64,000 nt of DNA from contig NZ_JAHVJR010000001.1 of the NCBI RefSeq assembly GCF_019801175.1, forward strand, positions 2,294,001 to 2,358,000, written 5' to 3'. The notes beneath the pieces are model-generated. The model saw nothing but the letters and a program-made list of their open reading frames with translations. It was not told the DNA's origin and made no database searches. The translations under genes and the position numbers were made by a program. Positions 52,622 through 60,993 of the stretch are shown piece by piece. The first letter of the stretch is position 1, and the number at the start of each line of letters is the position of its first letter. Origin of the DNA: Vannielia litorea. Lineage in GTDB: Bacteria; Pseudomonadota; Alphaproteobacteria; Rhodobacterales; Rhodobacteraceae.

Positions 52622-53723
52622 ACCGCTGATCGAGATCGCCGGGGTTTGGCTGCCCAACAAGGGGGCCGAACTGATGGCGCATACGGTCGTCACCCAACTC
52701 GGTTCCCGCCTGCCCGGTGCGCGCTTCTGCTCCCGCGCGCAAGGCCCGGACGCGCACCGACGTTCCATGGGGATCGAGCCGATTACCGCGCGGCGGACCC
52801 GCCAGATTGCCGCGCGCCTGTTCGCGGCCTTCCATGGCGGGGCAAAAGACAACGGTCAACTCCCCGGCGTGACCCATGTGATCGACATTTCTGGCTACGC
52901 CTACGGTGATCACTGGGGCGTGCAGAAGGCCCGCAACCGCGCCGGTGCCTATCTGCGCGCCGGGCTGCCGCTCTACATGCTGCCCCAGGCCTTTGGCCCC
53001 TTCGAGGATACGAAGCTGCGCAACGAGATGCTGAGAATCGTCACGGACGCACGGCGCATCTCGGCCCGGGATGCAGAGTCGCTTGCCCATCTCGAAGCCC
53101 TCGGCGTGGGGCGCGCCCTGCCCCGCTTCCCCGATATCACGTTTTCGCTCGATGTCTCCGCCCGGCCAGTCGCAATGCCCGAGCAACCTTTCTCTGCGTT
53201 GGTGCTCAACCGAAAATCCATCGGTGCAGGGATCGACGAGGCTGGGCTGCTGTCGCTCTATGCGGAGGCAGCCAAGATCCTCAAAACCAACCGACTTCCG
53301 CCAATCATCGTCCTGCACGAACCACAGGCGGATCGGAAAATTTCCGAGCAGCTCGCAGAGATCGCCGGGCTGGAGATCGTCTGCCTGGACGATGCGCGGG
53401 ACATAAAGGCCCTGGTCGGAAGCGCAGAGCTGGTCGTGACCGGGCGCTTTCATGGGCTGGTCAACGGTCTTTCCGCTGCCGTACCCTCCTTCGCCGTGAG
53501 TTGGTCGCACAAGTATCAGGAACTACTTGGTGAGTTCGGCTGCCCAGATCACGTCTTGTCCGATGATGAGCCCGCTTTCCTCGCCCGGATCGAGGAACTT
53601 GCCGCCGACCCCGCCGCGCGCACTGCCCTTTCCTCCCGACTCGCCGCAGTGGCGGACGACAACAAGCAACGCCTCGCCGAACTGTGGGATGATCTGGCCG
53701 CCGATATCGCGGCGACCAGCTAG
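52608..53723 (+). CDS. Polysaccharide pyruvyl transferase family protein
   Basis: A 371-residue GT-B-fold-like enzyme that adds pyruvate ketals to glycans. Landmarks are LPNKGAELMAHTVV near residue 17, GYAYGDHWGVQKA, the QAFGPFEDTKLR strand and VVTGRFHGLVNGLSAAVPSFAVSWSHKYQELL near 300 with the conserved Arg-Phe-His. GTG 52608 overlaps the nitroreductase gene, so the two are coupled. Together with the divergent sulfotransferase it forms an anionic-modification islet between sdhA and sdhB. Confidence 0.85.
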   Translation: MSSTEPLIEIAGVWLPNKGAELMAHTVVTQLGSRLPGARFCSRAQGPDAHRRSMGIEPITARRTRQIAARLFAAFHGGAKDNGQLPGVTHVIDISGYAYGDHWGVQKARNRAGAYLRAGLPLYMLPQAFGPFEDTKLRNEMLRIVTDARRISARDAESLAHLEALGVGRALPRFPDITFSLDVSARPVAMPEQPFSALVLNRKSIGAGIDEAGLLSLYAEAAKILKTNRLPPIIVLHEPQADRKISEQLAEIAGLEIVCLDDARDIKALVGSAELVVTGRFHGLVNGLSAAVPSFAVSWSHKYQELLGEFGCPDHVLSDDEPAFLARIEELAADPAARTALSSRLAAVADDNKQRLAELWDDLAADIAATS

Positions 53724-53727
53724 GGCC

Positions 53728-55551
53728 TCAATACACCCGCGCCTTGGGAGCGATCTTCTTCAGGTCGATGCCGCCTTCCGCTTCGGTGGTCAGCGGGTCG
53801 AGGTGGACGGGGCGGTAGCTGAGGGTGACCTCGGTGTCTTCGACCATGGCGAGGCTGTGCTTGCGCCACTCATTGTCGTCCCGGTCCGGGTAATCCTCGT
53901 GGGCGTGTGCCCCGCGGCTTTCCTTGCGGGCCTCGGCGCCGACGATGGTGGCCAGCGCGTTGGGCATGAGGTTGGTCAGCTCCAGCGTTTCCATCAGGTC
54001 GGAGTTCCAGACCAGGCTGCGGTCGGTCACCTTGATGTCGTCCATCTTGGCGGCCACGGCCTTCATCTTCTCCACGCCCTCGGCCAGCGTCTTGTCGGTG
54101 CGGAACACCGCTGCGTCGGCCTGCATCGTGCGCTGCATCTCGTCGCGCAGCTCTGCGGTGGCGACCGTACCGCTGGCGTTGCGCAGCTTGTCGAAGCGGT
54201 CCAGCGCGGCATCGACGGAGGCCTTGTTGAGATCGGGGTTGGCCGATTTCGGGTCCACCACCTCGGCGGCACGGATCGCGGCGGCGCGGCCAAAGACCAC
54301 GAGGTCGATCAGGCTGTTGGAACCGAGGCGGTTGGCCCCGTGAACGCTGGCGCAGCCCGCCTCGCCCACAGCCATCAGGCCGGGCGCGATGGCATCGGGA
54401 TCGTCAGCGGTGGGCTTCAGCACCTCGCCCCAGTAGTTCGTCGGGATGCCGCCCATGTTGTAGTGCACGGTCGGCAGAACCGGGATCGGCTCTTTGGTCA
54501 GATCGACGCCTGCGAAGATGCGCGCGCTCTCAGAGATGCCCGGCAGGCGCTCGGCCAGGGTTTCGGGCGGCAGGTGGTTGAGGTGGAGGAAGATGTGATC
54601 CTTGTCCTTGCCCACACCGCGCCCTTCGCGGATTTCCATCGTCATGCAGCGCGAAACCACGTCGCGCGAGGCCAGATCCTTGTAGGTCGGCGCATAGCGC
54701 TCCATGAAGCGCTCGCCCTCGGAGTTGGTCAGGTAGCCACCCTCGCCGCGCGCGCCTTCGGTGATCAGGCAGCCCGAGCCGTAAATGCCGGTGGGGTGGA
54801 ACTGGACGAACTCCATGTCTTGCAGCGGCAGGCCCGCGCGGGCCGCCATGCCGCCGCCGTCGCCGGTGCAGGTGTGGGCGGAGGTGGCCGAAAAGTAGGC
54901 ACGGCCGTAGCCGCCGGTGGCCAGCACCACCATCTTGGCGCGGAAGACGTGAATCGTGCCGTCATCGAGCTTCCAGCAGACCACGCCCTGGCAGGCGCCG
55001 TCTTCGCCCATGATCAGGTCGATGGCAAAGTACTCGATGTAGAACTCGGCGTTGTTCTTCAGCGACTGGCCGTAGAGCGTGTGCAGAATGGCGTGGCCGG
55101 TCCGGTCGGCGGCGGCGCAGGTGCGCTGCACGGGCGGGCCCTCGCCGAACATGGTGGTGTGGCCGCCGAAGGGGCGCTGGTAGATCTTGCCCTCTTCGGT
55201 GCGCGAGAACGGCACGCCGTAATGCTCCAGCTCATACACCGCCTTGGGCGCCTCGCGGGCGAGATATTCCATCGCGTCGGTGTCACCCAGCCAGTCGGAG
55301 CCCTTCACGGTGTCGTAGAGGTGCCACTGCCAGTGGTCGTTCATGTCGGCGCCATCGACCTGCATGTTGCCCAGGCTGGCCGCAATGCCGCCCTGCGCCG
55401 CCACGGTATGCGAGCGGGTCGGGAACACCTTGGTCACACAGGCGGTCTTGAGCCCCTGCTCGGCCATCCCGAGCGTGGCCCGCAGGCCGGAGCCCCCGGC
55501 GCCGACAACCACAACGTCATAGGTGTGCGTCTCGTATTCGTAAGCTGCCAT
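53728..55551 (-). CDS. sdhA: Succinate dehydrogenase flavoprotein subunit
   Basis: A 607-residue subunit with covalent FAD that oxidises succinate to fumarate. It has the FAD dinucleotide loop VVVGAGGSGLRATLGM, the flavinylation motif RSHTVAAQGGI (His), the substrate-site FHPTGIYGSGCLITEGARGEGG with the catalytic Arg further on, and a C-terminal segment with HAHEDYPDRDD. It is third in the sdhCDA order on the minus strand; sdhB is not directly downstream. Confidence 0.98.
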   Translation of the reverse strand: MAAYEYETHTYDVVVVGAGGSGLRATLGMAEQGLKTACVTKVFPTRSHTVAAQGGIAASLGNMQVDGADMNDHWQWHLYDTVKGSDWLGDTDAMEYLAREAPKAVYELEHYGVPFSRTEEGKIYQRPFGGHTTMFGEGPPVQRTCAAADRTGHAILHTLYGQSLKNNAEFYIEYFAIDLIMGEDGACQGVVCWKLDDGTIHVFRAKMVVLATGGYGRAYFSATSAHTCTGDGGGMAARAGLPLQDMEFVQFHPTGIYGSGCLITEGARGEGGYLTNSEGERFMERYAPTYKDLASRDVVSRCMTMEIREGRGVGKDKDHIFLHLNHLPPETLAERLPGISESARIFAGVDLTKEPIPVLPTVHYNMGGIPTNYWGEVLKPTADDPDAIAPGLMAVGEAGCASVHGANRLGSNSLIDLVVFGRAAAIRAAEVVDPKSANPDLNKASVDAALDRFDKLRNASGTVATAELRDEMQRTMQADAAVFRTDKTLAEGVEKMKAVAAKMDDIKVTDRSLVWNSDLMETLELTNLMPNALATIVGAEARKESRGAHAHEDYPDRDDNEWRKHSLAMVEDTEVTLSYRPVHLDPLTTEAEGGIDLKKIAPKARVY

Positions 55552-55660
55552 TCTCTTGTTCCGTCCCTTGCGGTTGGCTGGGGCGCTTTCGCGTCTCTTT
55601 GGTCGTGGCGAAGGCCGGCGATGCGAGTGGCCTTCCGTCAGGTCTAGCGGGCGGCGCCCC

Positions 55661-56032
55661 TCAGAGCGCCAGCTTCAGCAGGGCGAGCAGCCCGGCGGCA
55701 ATCAGCACCCATGTGGCGGCGCCGACGGCGATCAGCGTGAGCTTGCCAGTGAGGCCGTGCACGTAGTCTTCCACCGCCTCGTCGATCTCCATCTTGATAT
55801 GCAGCAGGCCCACCGTCAGGGCGATGCCAAGCGAGAGCGCCACGAAGGGGTTGGCGATGAAGCTCTGCACATCGGCGTAGCTGCGGCCTAGCGCGGAGCC
55901 GAAGACAAAGACGAAGAGCGGCACCAGCACGACGAGGCTCAGCGAGCTGACCATCATCTTCCAGTGGTGGTGGGTGCCTTCGGAGCCGGAGCCGAGGCCT
56001 GTGGCGCGCTTGCGGTCGGTTACGTATTTCAT
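55661..56032 (-). CDS. sdhD: Succinate dehydrogenase membrane anchor subunit SdhD
   Basis: A 123-residue integral protein with three membrane helices (about 28-50, 57-78 and 95-118). The N-terminal RATGLGSGSEGTHHHWKM is typical of alphaproteobacterial SdhD; a His in the second helix region may ligate heme b with SdhC. It lies 12 bp after sdhC. Confidence 0.93.
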   Translation of the reverse strand: MKYVTDRKRATGLGSGSEGTHHHWKMMVSSLSLVVLVPLFVFVFGSALGRSYADVQSFIANPFVALSLGIALTVGLLHIKMEIDEAVEDYVHGLTGKLTLIAVGAATWVLIAAGLLALLKLAL

Positions 56033-56044
56033 CCGGTCTCTCCC

Positions 56045-56431
56045 TTACACCATGATGGCCGTGAAGAGCGCCAGAACCGTGGCGCCGATGAACATGCCCC
56101 AGCCCATCTTTTCGGAGGTCGGCACATCGAGGCAGTAGCCGAAGTCCCAGATCACATGCCGCAGGCGGCCCAGCATGTGGTACCAGATGGCCCAGCTGGC
56201 GAGGAACATGATGATATCGCCGATGAAGCTGGTCATCAGCCAATTGATCCAATTGAAGGCCGGCTCCGAGAAGGCCGCCGCCAGCAGCCACCACACCACC
56301 AGAAAGGCAGTGCCGAAGGAGGCGATGCCGGTGATGCGGACCATGATCGAGGAGATCGAGGTGATCTGGGGCCGGTAGTACGGGCCGATCATGAAGGGCG
56401 AAAGCGGGCGGTCCCGGTTCATATTTGCCAT
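56045..56431 (-). CDS. sdhC: Succinate dehydrogenase cytochrome b556 subunit SdhC
   Basis: A 128-residue membrane subunit with three helices. RPLSPFMIGPYYRPQITSISSIMVRITG carries the Ser/Arg quinone-site signature, and YHMLGRLRHVIWD holds the heme-ligand His. ATG 56431 gives the normal length; upstream in-frame sequence is Arg-rich and not protein-like. It is the first gene of sdhCDA, and tandem TGTGATCACA-type palindromes lie about 195-225 bp upstream. Confidence 0.95.
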   Translation of the reverse strand: MANMNRDRPLSPFMIGPYYRPQITSISSIMVRITGIASFGTAFLVVWWLLAAAFSEPAFNWINWLMTSFIGDIIMFLASWAIWYHMLGRLRHVIWDFGYCLDVPTSEKMGWGMFIGATVLALFTAIMV

Positions 56432-56623
56432 GAACGCTCTCCTGTTGGGCGCGGTCGCCGGGCGGTGGAGCCGGGGCGCGGCGCGGATGGGGTGGCGTGC
56501 CGCGCGGGAGGCCCGCACGGGGGTGCTGCGCCTCTCCATTTGCATTTTTCACGGGCCGAGTCACGGGTTAAACCGATGATAAAGCGCCGCAGTTCAGGCG
56601 CTAACAGCCAGTTTTTCGAGCGT

Positions 56624-56654
56624 TGTGATCACAGCTTTTAAAGTCGTGATCACA
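56624..56654. promoter_or_regulatory. Tandem palindromic operator upstream of sdhCDA
   Basis: TGTGATCACA at 56624-56633 and CGTGATCACA at 56645-56654, centre-to-centre 21 bp (two helical turns). The same pair with the same spacing precedes sucC at 63226-63256. Half-sites TGTGA/TCACA without the 6-bp spacer of CRP sites. Confidence 0.75.
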
Positions 56655-56704
56655 AAATGCGGCCCGTTCGGGTCACTCCGTTGCCGGGTGCAGAAACACC
56701 GGAC

Positions 56705-57757
56705 TCACCGCGGAATGAGCGCCCAATAGTCGAGGTCGAGCAGCACGTGGGGCAGGTATTTTCCGTCATCGCCCTTCAGGTCACCGGCAAGGCTTTCGCC
56801 CCCTTTCACCGCCACCAGCCGCAGCCGTAGGGCGCCGATATCCTCGGTCAGCGGCGCGGTATCCAGCACCTCTGTCCAGGCGCGCACGGTGTCTCCGGCA
56901 AAGCAGGGGTTTGCATGCGCGCCGCCGTTGATCGCCACCAGCATCTGCGCATTGGCCAGCCCGTTGAACGACAGCGCCCGCGCCAGCGATATCACATGGC
57001 CGCCGTAGATCAGCCGCTTGCCATCCTCGCGGAAGGTGGCATCGAAATGCACCTTGGCGGTGTTCTGCCAGAGCCGGGTGGCCAGCATGTGCTCGGCCTC
57101 TTCGATGGTCGAACCATCGACGTGGTCGATCACCTCCCCCTTGGCATAATCGCCCCAGCGGTGCGGCTCGCCTGCGGCGGTGAAATCGTAGTCGGCAAAG
57201 GTGAGCCCCTCGGGGATCACAAGATCCTCCGGCGCCACCACCTCGGCCAGTTCGGGGACCGTGGTTTCAGGCGCCGGGGCGTCTAAATCCCCCTTCCGCA
57301 CCATGACCCAGCGCACGTATTGCAGCACGGGCTCCCCGGTCTGGTCGCGCCCGGTGGTCCGCACATAGACCACGCCGGACTTGCCGTTGGAGTTTTGCTT
57401 CAGCCCGATCACCTCGGACTCGCTCGAGAGCGTATCCCCAGGATAAACCGGCTTCAGCCAGCGGCCCAAGGCATAGCCAAGGTTGGCGACCGCGTTCAGC
57501 GAGATGTCCGGCACCGTTTTACCGAAGACCACGTGAAAGGTGATGAGGTCGTCCAGCGGCGAGCCTTCCAGCCCGCAGTCGCCCGCGAACACGTCAGACG
57601 AATGCAGCGCATGGCGTGCCGGGTAGAGCGCGTGGTAAAGCGCCCGCTCGCCCTCGGCAACGGTGCGCGGCACGGCGTGGCGGATCACCTCGCCCAGCTT
57701 GTAGTCTTCAAAGAACCGGCCCGCGTTGGTCTTCCCTTGTTTCGCGCCCCCGCCCAT
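56705..57757 (-). CDS. mch: Mesaconyl-CoA hydratase (MaoC-like)
   Basis: A 350-residue double-hotdog hydratase that adds water to mesaconyl-CoA to give beta-methylmalyl-CoA in the ethylmalonyl-CoA pathway. KTNAGRFFEDYKLGEVIRHAVPRTV opens the protein; DVFAGDCGLEGSPLDDLITFHVVFGKTVPDIS and GNLGYALGRWLKPVYPGDTL-like blocks carry the R-hydratase motif (Asp/His pair). Its length and layout match Rhodobacter Mch. It overlaps the DUF1737 gene by ATGA and is last of a four-gene run starting with mcl2. Confidence 0.93.
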   Translation of the reverse strand: MGGGAKQGKTNAGRFFEDYKLGEVIRHAVPRTVAEGERALYHALYPARHALHSSDVFAGDCGLEGSPLDDLITFHVVFGKTVPDISLNAVANLGYALGRWLKPVYPGDTLSSESEVIGLKQNSNGKSGVVYVRTTGRDQTGEPVLQYVRWVMVRKGDLDAPAPETTVPELAEVVAPEDLVIPEGLTFADYDFTAAGEPHRWGDYAKGEVIDHVDGSTIEEAEHMLATRLWQNTAKVHFDATFREDGKRLIYGGHVISLARALSFNGLANAQMLVAINGGAHANPCFAGDTVRAWTEVLDTAPLTEDIGALRLRLVAVKGGESLAGDLKGDDGKYLPHVLLDLDYWALIPR

Positions 57758-57960
57758 CAGTGCGCCCCCAGCTTGGTGTCGGGCGTGTAGGTGCCCTCGA
57801 CCTCCTTCACCACGGCCTGCCCGCAGCGCATTACCCCGTTGGAGGCGTCGAACGAGTATTGCGGGTCGCCGTGCAGCGACCAGCCCTTGTTCAGCGCATC
57901 GGTGACCTTGTGGCAGAAGGCCGATGTGTCGTCTTCGGTGAGAAAGCGGTAAAGTTTCAT
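57757..57960 (-). CDS. DUF1737 small protein
   Basis: A 67-residue protein: MKLYRFLTEDDTSAFCHKV, then LNKGWSLHGDPQYSFD, the compact pattern of DUF1737. It is inserted between the NnrU-like gene (4 bp upstream) and mch (ATGA overlap downstream) and is therefore co-translated with pathway enzymes. Function unknown; the coupling hints at a role with Mch. Confidence 0.8.
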   Translation of the reverse strand: MKLYRFLTEDDTSAFCHKVTDALNKGWSLHGDPQYSFDASNGVMRCGQAVVKEVEGTYTPDTKLGAH

Positions 57961-57964
57961 GAGG

Positions 57965-58525
57965 TTATCCAAACACAGGGTAGCCCAGCAGGCCGTGGAT
58001 CCAGCCGATGAGGCCGAGGAGAAGCACCGAGATGGCAAGGAACATCGCATCCTTGGCGATGGAGCCTTTCGGCGGCGGGGTCCACTCCGGCTCGGAGCGG
58101 TTGATCACGGCCATTTCGACCAGTGCCCAGACCAGCAGGCCGCCAAACAGGATCATCGTGGCCAGGTCGCCGTTGACCAACAGGTGCGCGAAAGCCCAGA
58201 GCGCGAAGCCGGTGAGCATCGGGTGGCGCATCTTGTAGAAGAGCGCGCCTTTCGACGGGCCGGGCGAGGTGAAGTAGAGCGCGATCAACACAAGCAGGTT
58301 GTTGAGGTGCTGCAGCCAGTAGGGCGGATACCAGATGTCGGGCGCGGCATCGGCCATGCGGATGCCGAAGATCATCAGGATGACGGCGGCCAGCAGCGCC
58401 AGCGCCACCGCCCCGCGCCCGCCATTGCCCATCGCGGCACGCCGTTCGGGCGCAATCCGCTTGAAGAGGTGGGCGAGCCACCACAGCGCGAGGCCAGCGA
58501 TCAGAAGGGTGAGCGGGAGTGCCAT
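57965..58525 (-). CDS. NnrU-family membrane protein
   Basis: A 186-residue polytopic protein with five or six helices and the NnrU signature region PSKGALFYKMRHPMLTGFALWAFAHLLVNGD, related to isoprenylcysteine methyltransferase-like folds. NnrU proteins were first linked to nitric-oxide-related denitrification, but they also occur without it; no denitrification genes are seen here. It lies between mcl2 and the DUF1737/mch pair. Confidence 0.88.
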   Translation of the reverse strand: MALPLTLLIAGLALWWLAHLFKRIAPERRAAMGNGGRGAVALALLAAVILMIFGIRMADAAPDIWYPPYWLQHLNNLLVLIALYFTSPGPSKGALFYKMRHPMLTGFALWAFAHLLVNGDLATMILFGGLLVWALVEMAVINRSEPEWTPPPKGSIAKDAMFLAISVLLLGLIGWIHGLLGYPVFG

Positions 58526-58567
58526 CGGGGTATCCTCTCAAAGTGAACCGTCGAGTTCACTTTGCCT

Positions 58568-59434
58568 TCATTCGGCCATCGCCGCAATGGCCTCTGCCTT
58601 GGCCAGCGTAGCGCGGGCGGTCTCGATGTGGAGATTCTCTACGATCCGCCCATCGACCACGGCCACCCCCTGCCCGCTCGCCTCGACCTCCTCGAAGGCC
58701 GCGATCTGGCGGCGGGCAAGGTCGATCTCGCTGCCGGAGGGCGCGAAGGCAGCGTTGGTGATCTCCAACTGCGAAGGGTGGATCAGGGTCTTGCCGTCAA
58801 AGCCAAGGTCGCGGCCCTGCTCACATTCGGCCTTCAGCCCCTCGTCGTCCTTGAAGGCATTATACACCCCGTCAATCGCCACGATCCCGGCGGCGCGGGC
58901 AGCCATCAGGCATTGCTGGAGAGCGAACATCATCGGCAGCCGGTCAGCGCGGCTGCGGCAGTTCAGCTCCTTGGCCAGATCGTTGGTGCCCATCACGAAG
59001 CCGCCCATGCCCGGGGCCTGCGCGATGGAGAGTGCGTTGAAGATGCCTGCCGGGGTTTCCATCATCGCCCAGATCTTAGTGGCCGTGGCGCCCGCCGCAT
59101 CGAGCTGCGCTTTCACGGCGGCGATCTCATCGGCATGGCCCACCTTGGGCAGCAAAATCGCATCCGGCGCGACCTTGCACATGGCTTCAAGGTCTGCGGC
59201 CCCCCATTGCGTGTCGGCGCCGTTCACGCGCACAATCCGGGCGCGCGGGCCATAGTCGGCGCCGGGCAGCGTTTCGGCCAGCAGCGCGCGGGCCTCGTCC
59301 TTGGCCTCCGCCGTCACCGCATCTTCGAGGTCGAAGATGATCGCGTCGCAGGGCAGCGTGGCTGCCTTCTCCAAGGCACGCGGCTTGGAGCCGGGAATAT
59401 AGAGCAGCGAGCGATAGGGGCGCGTGGCGGGCAT
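58568..59434 (-). CDS. mcl2: (3S)-malyl-CoA thioesterase / CitE-like CoA lyase
   Basis: A 288-residue HpcH/HpaI-CitE family protein. RSLLYIPGSKPRALEKAATLPCDAIIFDLEDAV, METPAGIFNALSIA and FDGKTLIHPSQLEI are the substrate- and Mg-binding landmarks. In Rhodobacter this group (Mcl2) hydrolyses malyl-CoA to malate, whereas the longer Mcl1 is the lyase; length and N-terminus fit Mcl2 better. ATG 59434. It heads the operon with nnrU, DUF1737 and mch. Confidence 0.85.
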   Translation of the reverse strand: MPATRPYRSLLYIPGSKPRALEKAATLPCDAIIFDLEDAVTAEAKDEARALLAETLPGADYGPRARIVRVNGADTQWGAADLEAMCKVAPDAILLPKVGHADEIAAVKAQLDAAGATATKIWAMMETPAGIFNALSIAQAPGMGGFVMGTNDLAKELNCRSRADRLPMMFALQQCLMAARAAGIVAIDGVYNAFKDDEGLKAECEQGRDLGFDGKTLIHPSQLEITNAAFAPSGSEIDLARRQIAAFEEVEASGQGVAVVDGRIVENLHIETARATLAKAEAIAAMAE

Positions 59435-59458
59435 TGATTCTCTCCGGTCGGTTGCAGG

Positions 59459-59569
59459 TGCAGAAAGAACAAATGCTGCGCCGCCGCGCAAGATCATTTC
59501 TGCAAACCGGCATTTTGGCGCAATTTTCGGTCTTGCCCGATGAGCGTTACCGGAGCGTTCAGGAGCGTT
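59459..59569. promoter_or_regulatory. Control region upstream of mcl2
   Basis: The 334-bp gap 59435-59768 holds TGCAGAAA (59459-59466) and its inverse TTTCTGCA (59497-59504), then three GAGCGTT direct repeats at 59542, 59553 and 59563 (about one helical turn apart). The rest of the gap, to 59768, shows no clear structure beyond a possible promoter for the small exported protein. Confidence 0.4.
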
Positions 59570-59768
59570 AACGGGATGCTCACCAATCCCGGCGCAGCAT
59601 CTGTCTTGTGAGTCGGGCGGCTGGAGGGTCGTTGCTGGCAGGGCTGCCAGGTTTCAGCGGCAATAATCAGTCCGACCTTGAATGACCGGCGCCGAATGCG
59701 CCACCCATGCCTCCGGCAAAGCCGGGCACGCCTGACATGGGGCCACGCTGTCAAAAAGGGTTTGGACC

Positions 59769-60077
59769 ATGAAAGAACTTCTCTTCTTCGCTGCGGGCTT
59801 TGCCTGCCTCGCAGCCACCGGGGCCGAGGCCCAGAACCGCAATTGCGCCAACCGTGAAAAGGTCGTGGCACGCCTCGCCGATGGCTATGGCGAGAGCCGT
59901 CAGGCGATCGGGCTGGGCGCCAACAATCAGGTGGTTGAGACCTTCGCCAACCTCGAGAGCGGCACATGGACAGTGACGGTAACCATGCCCAACGGCATCA
60001 CTTGCCTCGTCGCCTCCGGCAAAGCCTTCGAGCTGGTCGAAGAGGCCCTGATCCCGACCGGTGAGAAAGACGCCTGA
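59769..60077 (+). CDS. Small exported hypothetical protein
   Basis: A 102-residue protein with a clear Sec signal (MKELLFFAAGFACLAATGAEA, cleaved before QNRN). The mature part of about 80 residues has two Cys residues (RNCANR and ITCLVA) that could pair, and ends with a VEEALIPTGEKDA tail. It looks like the small periplasmic proteins common in roseobacters (SCNRE... type) but no family name is certain. It stands alone. Confidence 0.75.
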   Translation: MKELLFFAAGFACLAATGAEAQNRNCANREKVVARLADGYGESRQAIGLGANNQVVETFANLESGTWTVTVTMPNGITCLVASGKAFELVEEALIPTGEKDA

Positions 60078-60095
60078 GCGCGCGGGTGCGCTGCC

Positions 60096-60848
60096 TCAGG
60101 TCAGCGCATCCCAAATGAGCTTGGAACCGGTGGCGAGCAGCAGCAGGTAGGTAAGGCCGAAAAACAGCCTTTCTGGCACCATGTGATGCGCCTTCACCCC
60201 AAGCCACGCCCCCAAGATCGCGGCGGGCGCGAGCCAGAGGTCGAGCACCAGAGTCTCGCGAGTAAAGATGCCCAGCGCGGCATAGGGGATGAACTTCAGC
60301 AGATTGATCGCCCAGAAGACGATGACGCTCGTCGCCTGATACGTCGTTTTGCCCATGCCCTGCGCCAGCAGAAACACCGCCACCGGCGGCCCGCCCGCGT
60401 GGCTGAGGAAGCTGGTAAACCCGGCAACCGCCCCCGCGACCCCACCCGTTACAGGATCGTAAGGCCTGTCGGGGATGCGCAGCCAGCCGCGCCCGCGGGC
60501 GAATTGGTAGAGCACGAATGCTATCGCGATGGCGCCGATGAGCAGCCGGAAGGTATCGGCATCGGCCACCTGAAAGAGCCAGATCGCCAGACCGATCCCC
60601 GGCAGTGACCCGAGGCACAGCGCCAGCGCGGAGGGGGTGTGCCACTGCTTCCAGAAGCTCCCCAGCGTAAAGACATCGATCAGCATCAGGAGCGGCAGCA
60701 TCAGCCCAACGGCGAGGCGCGGATCGATCGCGAGGGCGAGAATCGGCGCTGCCGCAAAGGCCGCACCCGAGCCGAAACCGCCCTTTGAGACGCCTGCGAA
60801 AATCACCGCAGGCACCGCCACGGCCATCACCCATGGATCAGGCCACAC
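60096..60848 (-). CDS. TauE/SafE-family anion permease
   Basis: A protein of about 250 residues with seven or eight membrane helices and the family motifs GGFGSGAAFAAAPILAL near the N-terminus and GGVAGAVAGFTSFLSHAGGPPVAVFLL in the middle. Members move sulfite, sulfoacetate or related organic anions. The start is set at GTG 60848, 9 bp after AAGGAG; ATG 60827 is an alternative, and the longer frame to 60941 is Cys/Arg-rich and unlikely. Confidence 0.85.
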   Translation of the reverse strand: MWPDPWVMAVAVPAVIFAGVSKGGFGSGAAFAAAPILALAIDPRLAVGLMLPLLMLIDVFTLGSFWKQWHTPSALALCLGSLPGIGLAIWLFQVADADTFRLLIGAIAIAFVLYQFARGRGWLRIPDRPYDPVTGGVAGAVAGFTSFLSHAGGPPVAVFLLAQGMGKTTYQATSVIVFWAINLLKFIPYAALGIFTRETLVLDLWLAPAAILGAWLGVKAHHMVPERLFFGLTYLLLLATGSKLIWDALT

Positions 60849-60993
60849 GGGCGCCAACTCCTTGCATCTTCTGCCCTTTCCTCCCCCGACGCCTGTGCAG
60901 GTGCGGCATCTTCGCTGCAATGCAGCCTTGCACGCCCTCAAGCCATTGGCTAGGCGTGGCGAGATTTCATGTCACCAATGAGGGACACCCATA

